Shown: in pieces, positions 31,400 through 43,688 of the stretch
How positions within the stretch are numbered: the stretch's first letter is position 1
Layout of the letters: each line of letters starts with the position of its first letter
Source: Chondrus crispus
Lineage: Eukaryota > Rhodophyta > Florideophyceae > Gigartinales > Gigartinaceae
NCBI RefSeq assembly: GCF_000350225.1
Contig: NW_005178504.1
Span: 238,205 to 302,204 of the forward strand
Direction of reading: 5' to 3'
DNA length: 64,000 nucleotides
Notes under the pieces: generated by a model
What the model was told of the DNA's origin: nothing
What the model saw: the letters and a program-made list of their open reading frames with translations, nothing else
Databases searched by the model: none
Translations under genes and position numbers: made by a program

Positions 31400-32440
31400 C
31401 TATTTCCACCTTACGAATTGACTATTGACTATCAGTGCACAACAGTTTCTACACATTTCCCGTGACTGTAAACCATGGCCCTATGCATGCAATCGTTTCA
31501 CACCTTACTAATCTGCATCCAGACATGACAGAATATATTCTTGCACAATGAACAACTTGGCATCTCTCTATTTCCAACAACGCAAAGTCCTGTCATATCT
31601 CAGTCCCCATACATGCCCTTGTTTCGTATCTTACTAATTTCGGTACACACTGCCAGACAACTATGACGGATAGCAACAATGTGCATCCAGACTTTCTACA
31701 CATCTCACGTGATATCCGATGTGAATCACACGAGTACTGTCATCAACTTGCATCCAACGGCGCACCATAACGAGAGCACAGTACAACGTCGCATGCTGAC
31801 GAGAGTGTAGTACAATGGCGCATGCTGATGCAAGGGTCGCATACAGCGTGACGCGTACACTGAATACTCACGTAAGTACATGTCTCTTGCGAGAAATACT
31901 TGTTGTACTTTTAATTCACATGTACTGTGCTCGGACACGCGCCGGACCGTATGTAGGCGACGTGTACAAGTGTACGTACACGCAGCAACCTGGCGATGTG
32001 TACATGTGTACACTGCACACAAGTGTCCAGCGCCAACGGCACACGTAATTACCCATTACAACCATGGTGAACAACTTGAAACCGCCGAAATGATGTAATT
32101 AAAACGTATACCGATCATTCAAGATATATCACCAGCATGACTGCATATAAGTGGACAATAACAGACCAATGGAATTGCAGCATTCGAACCGACACGCAAT
32201 AGATTTGCAGTATTGCCTGTGTAGCCCTATAACGGTTCGGGCCAAATGCAAATTTTCGGCATTTATGCAAATTTGCATAACCCTCCAAAAGTCCACTTTC
32301 GTCCCCAGAACCCCAAAATCTGAGAATTTACACGTGTCATGTGGTGATATGGGGTGAGGGTCCGGACCGTCGAGTCATGTACACGTGTCGCTCGATTTTG
32401 CACTTTCCAGATAACAGCATGTGATCGCACATTTTCAATA
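31400..32440 (-). repeat. partial LTR A
   Basis: LTR A in minus orientation, starting TATTGAAAATGTG at 32440 and truncated at its distal end where it meets LTR B. Closest to the copy at 34986-36236, in inverted orientation. Confidence 0.78.
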
Positions 32441-32815
32441 CCTGAAACTGAGAACTGACGGACCACTGAGGAGTTGGCAGTGCGCTGGCCACTAGGGACT
32501 TTCTTCCTCCCGACTAGCGGAAGGCTCACCCACAGCTCACACAACGACTGCCACGATAAAACTGCAAACACACAAAGTTGATTTCTAAAAACTGAGAACT
32601 GACGGACCACCAAACTGAAAAATCGGCTGAAACGGTGCTGAAAACAACGGCGAAAACTGAAAAACTGAAAAACCAAACTTGAAAGCGGAGACTGAAACTG
32701 ATACCTTGTTCTTCTGCTTGACGAGCTGAACAAACTGATACTTGAACGACGGCGAAACTCGAATTTGAACCAAAACGAAGATGATGACGATCTGCGTTGA
32801 ACTGGGCCCATAACC
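32441..32815 (-). mobile_element. Copia leader and primer site
   Basis: Untranslated leader of a minus-strand Copia element. The primer site at 32802-32815 reads GGTTATGGGCCCAG on the minus strand. It is like the half-tRNA (initiator methionine) primer site of Drosophila copia. Confidence 0.65.
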
Positions 32816-33577
32816 TATAGGAAGGTCAGCGGGGCAGAGGGAAGAAGGATGGTTGAAGGTTGGTGGTGGTTGATGAGAAAAGAAGTTGATACCATTTTAC
32901 TCTTGATCGCCAACTATCGGCGCTACTTATAGCCTACGAAATACAATACGGGCCATTAGGGCTGGTCAAGTGACTCTCCTTCGTGCACTCTCGGTTGTTG
33001 ATAATGTTTTGCACTCTCTGTCGCTGATAATCAGGTGACTCTCCTTCTTGCACTCTCGGTTGTTAATAATGTTTGCACTCTCTGTCGCTGATAATCAGGT
33101 GACTCTCCTTCTTGCACTCTCGGTCGCTGATAATGTTTGCACTCTCTGTCAATGATAATTTGGGACCGTCTGAGAGTCAATAATATCTAAATGCACTGTG
33201 CTGTAGGGTAGAGACTTTAGTCTACGATTAATGCATTGCAAGTTTTAGAGCAAAAAACACCGTGACATATATTTCATATGTGTCACACACATGTAGGACA
33301 AATGTCATACGTGTCATACACGGGTCAAATCAAGAATAATGAAACATGTTGAGAATGTACTGTAGAGTGCCACTGTGTACAGATATTACACGTGTCAACA
33401 CAAACATGAAGCATGCTCAGAATTGCGAGGAAAGTGCGACTGAACACATACACGACACGTGTACACGTTGAAAACCAAAGTTATTTCGTTTGAGGTGCTG
33501 AGTGTTTTCGTTTCTACACGTGTCATATATGTCATTGTGTGTCATACGTGTCAGCATGTGGTCGTACAATTACAACA
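32816..33577 (-). repeat. diverged LTR B variant with tandem repeats
   Basis: A 762-bp LTR whose ends resemble LTR B but whose middle differs. It contains about three tandem copies of a roughly 65-bp unit (about 32970-33165, with GACTCTCCTTC and GCACTCTCTGTC). It sits against Copia integrase sequence on its upstream side. Confidence 0.65.
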
Positions 33578-34985
33578 CATGCATCCCACATGTCGATTCA
33601 TCAAACTTGACATCCTGTGACACAACAATTTTATTCAACTCTCCGTCCCAAAGTTTGTATGCCTTACTGCATTGCGAGTACCCAAGAAACATCGCTTCAC
33701 GCGCTCGCAAGTCCAGCTTACGGAGCTCTAATTTTGGTAATGTATACCAGCACTTTGACCCAAATACTCGCAAATGGCCAACATTTGGAGTTGACTTCAT
33801 CCAAATGTGATGGGGAGTGGTGTTAACTGGCAAAGCCCGTGAAGTAACTCGATTGCGAATATATACTGAAGTGGCAAGAGCCTCGGCCCAGAATCGCTTA
33901 CTGACCTGTTTATGAGAAAGCATAGAGCGGACAAGATCAATCAAAGTTCGATTTAAACGTTCAGCAACACCGTTTTGTTCCGGGGTGTACGCCGTTGTGA
34001 GTTGGTGCTGCGTACCGTTTAAATCTAAATGCGACTTGAATTCCGTCGACAAGTACTCTCCCCCTCGATCAGTGCGAGGCACCTCTACTTTGCGACCAGT
34101 GCGGGTTTGAGCCACCTTTTCATACACCTTGTATTTTGCAAACGCCTCAGATTTATTTCTCATCGTGTACACAACTACCCAGTTCGAGTGATCATCTACA
34201 AATGTAATGAAGTATCTCGAACCACCAATGGACTGTACTTCGAGCGAACCGCAAACGTCAGAATGTACCAAGTCAAGACAGTTCTGTGCTCGAGACGATG
34301 ATCGCTGTTTTGGGATTACTGATCGCGTTGCTTTCCCGAACACACACGCAGGACAAATGGGAGAGTGATTGTCAGACTTTGGATTCATTGCACTGATGAC
34401 ATCGCTTTGACGAACGTTGATGCCACTTACCACATTATTGTGAATCATTGATGCGATTCCTTGTACATTAACATGGGCCATGCGTTCATGTAGCGTCTGC
34501 AGGGTAACTACGTGAGCAGAAAAGGTTTCATTCATGACGTCAAGTATGTACAAATCCCCAACTTGACTCGCTGTGGCAACTACAGTTGGTCCTGCAGTAA
34601 CGAGGCATTTCTCATTTTCAAATGACACTTGCAAACCCTTTGAGACCATTTGGCTAACAGACAGTAGCGAATATCCAAAATTACGGACGTGCAAAACGTT
34701 TGACAATTTGAAAGGATGGGGACTACCGTTCACGTTCAACATGAATTCTACCTCGCCGCGACCAGCGACATTAGCTCTAGCCTTCGTGCACATCTCGACT
34801 GATCCAGATTGCATCTGTTCATACGTAACGAACAAAGAGCGATCAAACGTAATGTGAGCGCTGCAACCGGAATCGACAAGCCATGACCTTGCGTTTGCAG
34901 CCCTCTTTTCTGGAGTGGAAGTCGAAAGCAAGCAAGTAAAGTCACTCTCCGCAAAGGCAGCAGTAGAATTGTCATCTCGAGAAAC
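33578..34985 (-). mobile_element. Copia fragment: gag-pre-integrase and integrase
   Basis: Minus-strand coding sequence starting at a protease segment (WLVDSGCSAHITFDRS) and running through the pre-integrase zinc region and the integrase core. Both ends are cut by LTR sequence. It is a near copy of 44583-45989, including the point where LTR A begins. Confidence 0.85.
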
Positions 34986-36236
34986 TATTGAAAATGTGCG
35001 ACCACATGCTGTTATCTGGAAAGTGCAAAATCGAGCGACACGTGTACATGACTCGACGGTCCGGACCCTCACCCCATATCACCACATGACACGTGTAAAT
35101 TCTCAGATTTTGGGGTTCTGGGGACGAAAGTGGACTTTTGGAGGGTTATGCAAATTTGCATAAATGCCGAAAATTGGCATTTGGCCCGAACCGTTATAGG
35201 GCTACACAGGCAATACTGCAAATCTATTGCGTGTCGGTTCGAATGCTGCAATTCTATTGGTCTGTTATTGTCCACTTATATGCAGTCATGCTGGTGATAT
35301 ATCTTGAATGATCGGTATACGTTTTAATTACATCATTTCGGGGGTTTCAAGTTGTTCACCATGGTTGTAATGGGTAATTACGGGTGGCCTTGGCGCTGCA
35401 CACTTGTGTGCGGTGTACACATGTACACATCGCCAGGTTGCTGCGTGTACGTACACTTGTACACGTCGCCTACATACGGTCCGGCGCGTGTCCGAGCACA
35501 GTACATGTGAATTAAAAGTACAACAAGTATTTCTCGCAAGAGACATGTACTTACGTGAGTATTCAGTGTACGCGTCACGCTGTATGCGACCCTTGCATCA
35601 GCATGCGCCATTGTACTACACTCTCGTCAGCATGCGACGTTGTACTGTGCTCTCGTTATGGTGCGCCGTTGGATGCAAGTTGATGACAGTACTCGTGTGA
35701 TTCACATCGGATATCACGTGAGATGTGTAGAAAGTCTGGATGCACATTGTTGCTATCCGTCATAGTTGTCTGGCAGTGTGTACCGAAATTAGTAAGATAC
35801 GAAACAAGGGCATGTATGGGGACTGAGATATGACAGGACTTTGCGTTGTTGGAAATAGAGAGATGCCAAGTTGTTCATTGTGCAAGAATATATTCTGTCA
35901 TGTCTGGATGCAGATTAGTAAGGTGTGAAACGATTGCATGCATAGGGCCATGGTTTACAGTCACTCGAAATGTGTAGAAAGTGTTGTGCACTGATAGTCA
36001 ATAGTTAATTCGTAAGGTGGAAATAGAACAGTGTGGACGGGCCAGAAGAGGACTGCGCTTGGTCGCGCATATGGTGAGTACGGTTTACCAGGTGCCAAAG
36101 TAATGGGACAGTGTAACACTCAAAGTGTCTAAGTATCGCCGAAAGACGGCTCCAAGTAAACCTCGGCACCAACTCCTTCACTCACACACGTCAACCTGCC
36201 CTCTTTCTTTCCCTTGCCCCTCCGAACCTACCATTA
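34986..36236 (+). repeat. LTR A, full length
   Basis: 1251 bp, plus orientation, TATTGAAAATGTG to CCATTA. The left flank is Copia coding sequence, the right flank a leader piece, so the flanks do not match and no target duplication is seen. Confidence 0.82.
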
Positions 36237-36431
36237 TCAGGCAGTCGTTGTGTGAGCTGCGGGTGAGCCTTCCGCTAGTCGGGAGGAAGAAAGTCCCTAG
36301 TGGCCAACGCACTGCCCATTCCTCAGTGGTCCGTCAGTTCTCAGTTTCTGGCAGTCGTTGTGTGAGCTGTGGGTGAGCCTTCCGCTAGTCGGGAGGAAGA
36401 AAGTCCCTAGTGGCCAACGCACTGCCCATTC
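36237..36431 (+). repeat. duplicated Copia leader piece
   Basis: Two tandem copies of a unit of about 110 bp beginning GGCAGTCGTTGTGTGAGCTG. The same sequence lies inverted at about 32470-32560. Confidence 0.65.
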
Positions 36432-39400
36432 TGTTGTAATTCTACGACGACATGCCGATATGCATGACACACAACGACAGGTATGACACGTGTAGAAGCA
36501 AAAACACTCCGCATGATGAGCTGAGCAAGTTTGAGTTTCAACGTGTACACGTGTGGTTTCTGTACACGGTTGCCCCCTACAATACTTCAGGAGCAAGTTT
36601 GGTTTTCGACGTGTACACGTGTGAAATATGTACACGGTTGCACTGTACAGTACAATCTGAGAATGTTTCATTTTCTCCGCCTGACACGTGTACGACATGG
36701 ACACATGTCCTCATTACACTGTCGGACGCGTAAAGTACGCCTGCAGTCTTACAGAGAAAGTGTACAACCTTGGTGGCGGGTGCCTGGCACGTGCCGAAGG
36801 TTTACAGCGTCCATGGAGTGCAGCACGGGTACAGCAGGACACAACGATACCGTTGCGCGAGTTTTGAATTCGTAAGGCAAAATGTGCACTGTTGTAATTG
36901 ACAGTGGACAGGACCTCACGAGAGATTCAGATTCATAAGGCAACGTGTGCGCTGTAAACAGTCCTTGCAGGATTGATTTGAATTCGTAAGGCAACGTGTG
37001 AGCTGTAAACGTGCCTTACGAATTTGTGCCACGCTGGATTTGGAATAGTAAGGGAATTTGTGCTTTGCTGTGCTTTGTTGTACTGCCTTACTAATTTCTC
37101 CGTCATGACAGTGGTAATTCGTAAGGCGGTTTTCTGTTATGTTTGTTGGGCCATCGCCAGTTTGGCTGAGTAGCAAGACGGGCACATGTGTTAGAGCCAA
37201 TACATTTGTAGTATGTGTGTCGTATTGTTTGGTAGTAGAGTTCTAGAAGATTGCAGAAGTGTATAAGTAGTGCCAGAAGTTGGCGACTCAAAGTAAATCG
37301 GCACCCAATCCTTCAACTTCACCTCATCAACCGTCCTTCGAATCCCCTTCGCCCCGCTGACCTACCATTAGGTTATGGGCCCAGTTCAACGTTATTGTTC
37401 CGCTGTGTGAGTGCTTGTTCTCAGTTTCTGCTGCCGTTTTCGTGTTTGTTTCTGCTGTCGTTCCCGTTTTTGTCCCCGCTGTCGTTCTCGTTTTGGTTTC
37501 TGCTGTCGTTCTCGTTTTGGTTTCTGTTGTCGTTCTCGTTTTGGTTTCTGCTGTCGTTTCCGCCGCCGTTTCATCGCTGCCGCCGTTCGTTTTGTTCTAT
37601 CGCCGTCTACTTGCTGTCGTTATCATCTCGGTCGTTCGTCTCCGTCTACCGGCTGTCGTTTCAACTTGGTGGATCTTCTTCGTGTCTGTTGCAGCTTGGT
37701 CTTGGCAATCGTTGTGTGAGCTGTGGGTGTAGTCCATAGTCGCCAACGTACCATATCAATCCAAGAAGACTGCCCTTCGATCACGCCGGTGATCGTCGTA
37801 GCTGCCAATACCCTCGCTCTTGGTGAAAGGCTTGTGCCATTGGAAATCTGACTTGAGCGAGGGTCCGACCAAGAATCGTCGAGAGACGAAACACTGATCC
37901 TCGGGGAGGATCACAGTGTACTGGTCTAGTCGATCTGCACTCTGCCCTCGGGAGGTGCGTCGGCGGTGTCGGTAACGCTCTCGGTATTAGCCCTATAGGT
38001 ACGACTTCGGTCCCCTGGGTGAAGAGAATACGTGCCTAAACACTGAACCTGTCACTATACGTGTATAAGGTCGCGTACCTTGATTAAGTTCGCACGGAAG
38101 AGGGTGACCCTAGGCGTGATTGTGAACAAATCACACGAGTACGACGAAGGCAGTTTCATTCTTGTGTTGTGGGAAACCTCATCGGGGTAGTACCGTATCA
38201 AGTTTGGACAAGCCGATTTCAGTTGCAGGGACCGTTCGCGGTAGTGACCAAAAGTCCTGGTTCGTCTACAGGCAAAGTGTTGTGCTTACTCGTGGCACGT
38301 TTGATTTAGTTCACAGTCGAAAGACCCGCACTGGCCGACATACAGGGGTAGCGCCCTAAGGCATTTTTAAGAAGAATACGCTTGTTCCACTCCGCCGGGA
38401 ACAAGCACCAAGAACGTTTCCGAGTAATCGCTACAAACTTCTTATACGGGTGGGCTTGCCATTGTGTTGACTATCGGTTAACGGCTTGGGATCCCAGAAC
38501 AGAAGACCTTGTATACTCGAAGGGTACATCCATTCGGCGAAATGGATGACCAAAGCTCTGGATCGGTCAGAATCGAGAAGCTGACCGCATCTAACTTTTA
38601 CATCTGAAAGCAGAAAATCCAGCTACTGCTTGCTCTCCGAGATGTCGATCAACACGTTTTTGATGATATCCCGGAGAATGCGACCTCAGATGACCGGAGA
38701 AAGTGGATTCGTGGTGACGCAAAAGCAAAGGCAGTCATCGGACTCACGCTTTCTGATGACTACTTGCAACATGTGCGAGGGTGTAGCAGTGCGAAAGAGA
38801 CATGGGAAGCAATTCTGAATGTGTTTGAGCGTCATACTTTGCTCAACAAACTTGCCGCTCGTCGCGACTTTTACACTGTATCCATGCTCCCATCCGAGAA
38901 AGTGCTCGTGTTCATCAATCGTGTGAAGCAACTTGCTGCCAGATTGCAGTCAATGAGTGTTGAGATTGACGATAAATAAATTGCAATGGCTGTGTTGAAT
39001 GGCTTGCCTCAACGATTCGATAACCTGATTGTTGCTCTTGACGCACTTGGCAATGAAGATAAAGTGTTTGGACTCGAGTTTGTGAAGAGTCGTCTGCTGC
39101 AAGAAGAACAACGAGAAAGCATGAAGACCGCTTCTGCATCATCACCACATGCACCTGCACTGGTCAATCGTATGCCTATTCGACGCGATATGAAATGTAC
39201 GAATTGCAATAGATATGGGCATACTGCAGGGCGTTGCTGGGGCAAGGACGTGAATGGGCGCCGACCTGCACCGCCAGATGGGTTTCGGTCACGCAACACT
39301 GGCTTGAAGCCAAGTGCATTCGTTTCTCGAGATGACAATTCCACTGCTGCCTTTGCTGAGAGTGACTTTACTTGCTTGCTTTCGACTTCCACTCCAGAAA

Positions 39401-40065
39401 AGAGGGCTGCAAACGCAAGGTCATGGCTTGTGGATTCCGGTTGCAGCGCTCACATTACGTTTGATCGCTCTTTGTTCGTTACGTATGAACAGATGCAATC
39501 TGGATCAGTCGAGATGGGCACGAAGGCTAGAGCTAATGTCGCTGGTCGCGGCCAGGTAGAATTCATGTTGAACGTGAACGGTAGTCCCCATCCTTGCAAA
39601 TTGTCAAACGTTTTGCACGTCCCTGATTTTGGATACTCGTTACTGTCTGTTAGCCAAATGGTTTCAAAGGGTTTGCAAGTGCCATTTGAAAATGAGAAAT
39701 GCCTCGTTACTGCAGGACCAACTGTAGTTGCCACAGCGAGTCAAGTTGGGGATTTGTACATACTTGACGTCATGAATGAAACCTTTTCTGCTCACGTAGT
39801 TACCCTGCAGACGCTACATGAACGCATGGCCCATGTTAATGTACAAGGAATCGCATCAATGATTCACAATAATGTGGTAAGTGGCATCAACGTTCGTCAA
39901 AGCGATGTCATCAGTGCAATGAATCCAAAGTCTGACAATCACTCTCCCATTTGTCCTGCGTGTGTGTTTGGCAAAGCAACGCGATCAGTAATCCCAAAAC
40001 AGCGATCATCGTCTCGAGCACAGAACTGTCTTGACTTGGTACATTCTGATGTCTGCGGTCCACTT
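36432..40065 (+). mobile_element. Copia element B, 5' half
   Basis: LTR B (36432-37370), primer site GGTTATGGGCCCAG (37371-37384), a long leader to about 38540 with five or six 24-bp pyrimidine-rich tandem units (about 37427-37565), then gag with a CX2CX4HX4C zinc knuckle (CTNCNRYGHTAGRC), protease and the start of integrase. Coding is interrupted by about two breaks and the integrase is cut by the TRIM insertion at 40066. The element is a fossil of moderate age. The primer site indicates priming by a half tRNA, known from Drosophila copia. Confidence 0.8.
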
Positions 40066-40442
40066 TGTTGAAATAGTGAGCTCGCCCAAGGGGACACCAA
40101 GAAGCCAGCGCCTGTGGCTTACTGGCTAGCGAATTTTTGCGGCAAAATTTTCAGACCTCGATTTTAACATGAGGTTATGGCCCCAGATTTAGGTTACCAT
40201 TCGTGAGTTCGATTCTCACAGGGTGCCCTTTGGCGGCGCAATGTTTGTTTGTTTGTGTCACACTTGGGAACGTACCTGCCTGTATGTTGTGCAGTGACCC
40301 GCGCCGTGTGTTTGGCGTCCCTTGGTCGTGGGGGAGTGTTGAAATAGTGAGCGCGCCCAAGGGGACACCAAGAAGCCAGCGCCTGTGGCTTAGTGGTTAA
40401 CGAATTTTTGCGGCAAATTTTCAGACCTCGATTTTAACATCA
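40066..40442 (+). mobile_element. TRIM-like miniature LTR element
   Basis: Two direct repeats of 107 and 106 bp (40066-40172 and 40337-40442) starting TGTTGAAATAG and ending AACATGA or AACATCA. They flank 164 bp with a primer site (GGTTATGGCCCCAG, 40173-40186) and a purine tract (GTGGGGGAG) directly before the second repeat. There is no coding capacity. It lies in Copia integrase sequence next to CACTT, the word that also follows a TRIM end at 30646. The LTR holds a tRNA A-box-like sequence (TGGCTTAGTGGTTA at the 3' copy). The body holds a perfect tRNA T arm (GTGAG-TTCGATT-CTCAC, 40203-40219), followed by AGGGTGC as in an acceptor strand. Confidence 0.7.
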
Positions 40443-41381
40443 TATTGGAAGGTCAGCGGGGCAAAGGGAATTCGAAGGACTGTTGATGAGGTGAAGTTGA
40501 AGGATTGGATACCGATTTACTTCGAGTCGCCAACTTCTGGCACTACTTATACACTTCTGCAATCTTCTAGAACTCTACTACCAAATACTACGACACATAT
40601 ACTGCAAAGGTATTGGCTCTAACACATGTGCCCGTCTTGCTACTCAGCCAAACTGGCGATGGCCCAACAAACATAACAGAAAACCGCCTTACGAATTAGC
40701 ACTGTCATGACGGAGAAATTAGTAAGGCAGTACAACAAAGCACAGCAAAGCACAAATTCCCTTACTATTCCAAATCCAGCGTGGCACATATTCGTAAGGC
40801 ACGTTTACAGCTCACACGTTGCCTTACGAATTCAAATCAATCCTGCAAGGACTGTTTACAGCACACACGTTGCCTTATGAATCTGAATCTCTCGTGAGGT
40901 CCTGTCCACTGTCAATTACAACAGTGCACATTTTGCCTTACGAATTCAAACCTCGCGCAACGATATCTTTGTGTCCTGCTGTACCCATGCTGCACTCCAT
41001 GGACGCTGTAAACCTTTGGCACGTGCCAGGCACCCGCCACCAAGGTTCTACACTTTGTCTATAAGACTGCAGCCGTACTGTACGCGTCCGACAGTGTAAT
41101 GAGGACATGTTTCCAAGTCATACACGTGTCAGGCGGAGAAAATGAAACATGCTCAGATTGTACTGTACAGTGCAACCGTGTACATATTTCAGACGTGTAC
41201 ACGTCGAAAACCAAACTTGCTCCTGAAGTACTGTAGGGGGCAACCGTGTACAGAATCCCCACGTGTACACGTTGAAAATCAAACTTGCTCCGCTCGTCAC
41301 GCGGAGTGTTTTTGATTTTACACGTGTCATAACTGTCGTTGTGTGTCATGCATATCGGCATGTGGTCGTAGAATTACAACA
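40443..41381 (-). repeat. LTR B, full length
   Basis: 939 bp, minus orientation, directly after a purine tract (41382-41394 on the minus strand) and the Copia stop, so it is the 3' LTR of the minus-strand Copia at 41382-45989. Confidence 0.82.
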
Positions 41382-42424
41382 CTCCCCCTCGATCACATGC
41401 TTTTAGCAGAACTAGCTACTGCATGCCCTAGAAATTCTACAAACTTCTGGAACAGAACTCGCCCAAGTGCTTTCGTCAGGATATCTGCAGGCATGGAAGT
41501 GGTCGGGCAAGGCGACAAAGATATGAGGTTTCCCTTAATTGCATCTCGTACATAGTGGTATTTCACATCAACGTGTTTGTTACGACGGTTGACCGATTCA
41601 TTCTGGGCAAACGAAATCGTCCCTGCATTGTCACACCCCATCATAATCGTGGGATCAGAATCAAGTCTGAGGACATCAGCAACCACTTGACGCAACCAAG
41701 TCGCCTCGTTACACGCTTCACATAGTGCAATGTACTCAGCCTCACACATCGAAGTTGCAACTACAGTCTGTTTCCGGGAACTCCAACTGACCGCTCCACC
41801 GCAGAACTTGAAAACATATCCGCTGGTCGACTTGCGAGAGTCTGAACAACCGGCCCAGTCAGCATCGCTGAAGCCAAACAACTCCGGCGATTTGGATTTC
41901 TTGTCAAACACGATTCCTAAGTTTCGAGTCCCTTGCACGTATCGCATTACTCGTTTCACACCTGCCCAGTGTGACTCACATGGGTTGGCAGAATGTTGAG
42001 AAAGCTTTCCAATCGCATATGCCAAGTCTGGACGAGTGCCAACCATCAAGTACATAAGGCATCCGACTGCCTCACGATACGGTGCGTTTGTTTCGGAGTC
42101 GTTTTCGGTAGAAATCGTGGTTGTGTGACCTTGTTCCATTGGAGTCAGAGAAGGGTTACAAGTCGACATTTTAAAACGGTCAAGCACATTTGATGCATAC
42201 TTAGTTTGAGTGAGACTCAATGTCTTGGCGGTGCGATACCTTTGAATCTCAAGACCAATGCAGACTTTTGCTTCACCAAGGTCTTTCATCTCAAACCGTT
42301 TATTAAGCTCCCCCTTCATCTATTTGATGGAATCGATATCACTACCAGCGAGTAACAAGTCATCGACATAAAGTGCAATCAGCATGATAGTGTTACCGAT
42401 GCGTTTAATGTAGAGGCACGGATC
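41382..42424 (-). mobile_element. Copia element, 3' part: RT end and RNase H
   Basis: Minus-strand Copia sequence with the YVDD site, DADWAGCSDSRKSTSGYV and the terminal ADILTKAL motif, then stop, purine tract and LTR B. It is separated from its upstream part by a solo LTR A. Together with 43689-45989 it is one element with about two or three breaks besides insertions. Confidence 0.85.
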
Positions 42425-43688
42425 TAATGGTAGGTTCGGAGGGGCAAGGGAAAGAAGGAAGGCAGGTTGATGTGTGTGAGTGAAGGAGTTGGTGCCGAGG
42501 TTTACTTTGAAGCCGTTTTCCTGCGATACTTATACACTTCGAGTGCTACACTATCGCTCTACTCCGACTCCCAGTAAACCATACTCTACTATGCGCGACC
42601 AAGCGCGGTCCTCTTGTGGCCCGACCATACTGTTCGATTTCCACCTTACGAATCGATTCGTAACTATTAGCTCACAACTATTTCTACACATTCCAAATGA
42701 CTGTAAACCATGGCCCTATGCATGCAACTGTTTCACACCTTACTAATCTGCATCCAGTCATGCCAGACTTCACTGTTGTGCAACGAACAACTTGGCCCTT
42801 GTCTATTTCCAACAACGCAAACGTCTTTCATATCACAATCGCCATACGTATCCTTGTTTCTCACCTTACTAATTTCGCCAAGCACTGTCAGATAGTTATG
42901 GCAAGTTATAACAATGTGCATCCAGACTTTCTACACAACTCACATGAGAATACATGTAAATCACACGAGTACTGTCATGAACTTGCATCCAACGGCGCAC
43001 CATGACGAGAGCACAGTGCAACGGCGCGTGCTCACGCAAGACTCGCATACAGCGTGACGCGTACACAGAATAATCGCACAACTGTATTCCTCTCGCGAGA
43101 AGTACTTGTTGTACTTTTGATTCACATGTACTGTACTCGGACACGCGCAGGATCGCAAACAGTCTGACACTGTAAAACTGTAAACCCTCATGTGCATACA
43201 CCTGGATGCGTGTACATGTGTACGTACACGAATCCACCTGGCGACGTGTACATGTGTACACGGGATACATGTGTCCCGCCCGGGGGCCCCATGCAATTAC
43301 CCATTACAACCATGGCAAACCACTTGAAACCCCCAAAACAACGTAATTCTGGCATATACAGGCCATTTAAAGTATATCACAAGGCCAATGACGCACACGT
43401 GGACAACGCTCGACCAATAGATTTGCAGCATTAGACCTGAGGGCCAATAGAATTGCAGTATTTCCTGTGTAGTCTATAGTGCTACGGGCCAAGGTTCCAC
43501 TTGGCAAAACTATGCAAATTTGCATGACCCTCCGAGAGGCCACTTTCGTCCCCGGAACCCCAAAATCTGGGATTTTACACGTGTCATGTCGTGATATGGG
43601 TAAGAGCGCCCGGACCGTCGAGTCATGTACACGTGTCACTCGATTTTGACCTTTTCAGATAACAGCATGTGGTCGCACATTTTCAATA
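42425..43688 (-). repeat. solo LTR A with target duplication
   Basis: 1264 bp bounded on both sides by GGATC (42420-42424 and 43689-43693), inside Copia RT-coding sequence. This fixes the LTR ends as TATTG and CATTA. A solo LTR arises by recombination between the two LTRs of one element. Confidence 0.9.

Noticed and set aside
40113-40227. A functional intron-bearing tRNA gene.
   Set aside because: The A box and T arm are present, but the acceptor strands do not pair over seven bases and no anticodon stem is evident. The flanking direct repeats, primer site and purine tract fit a TRIM better.
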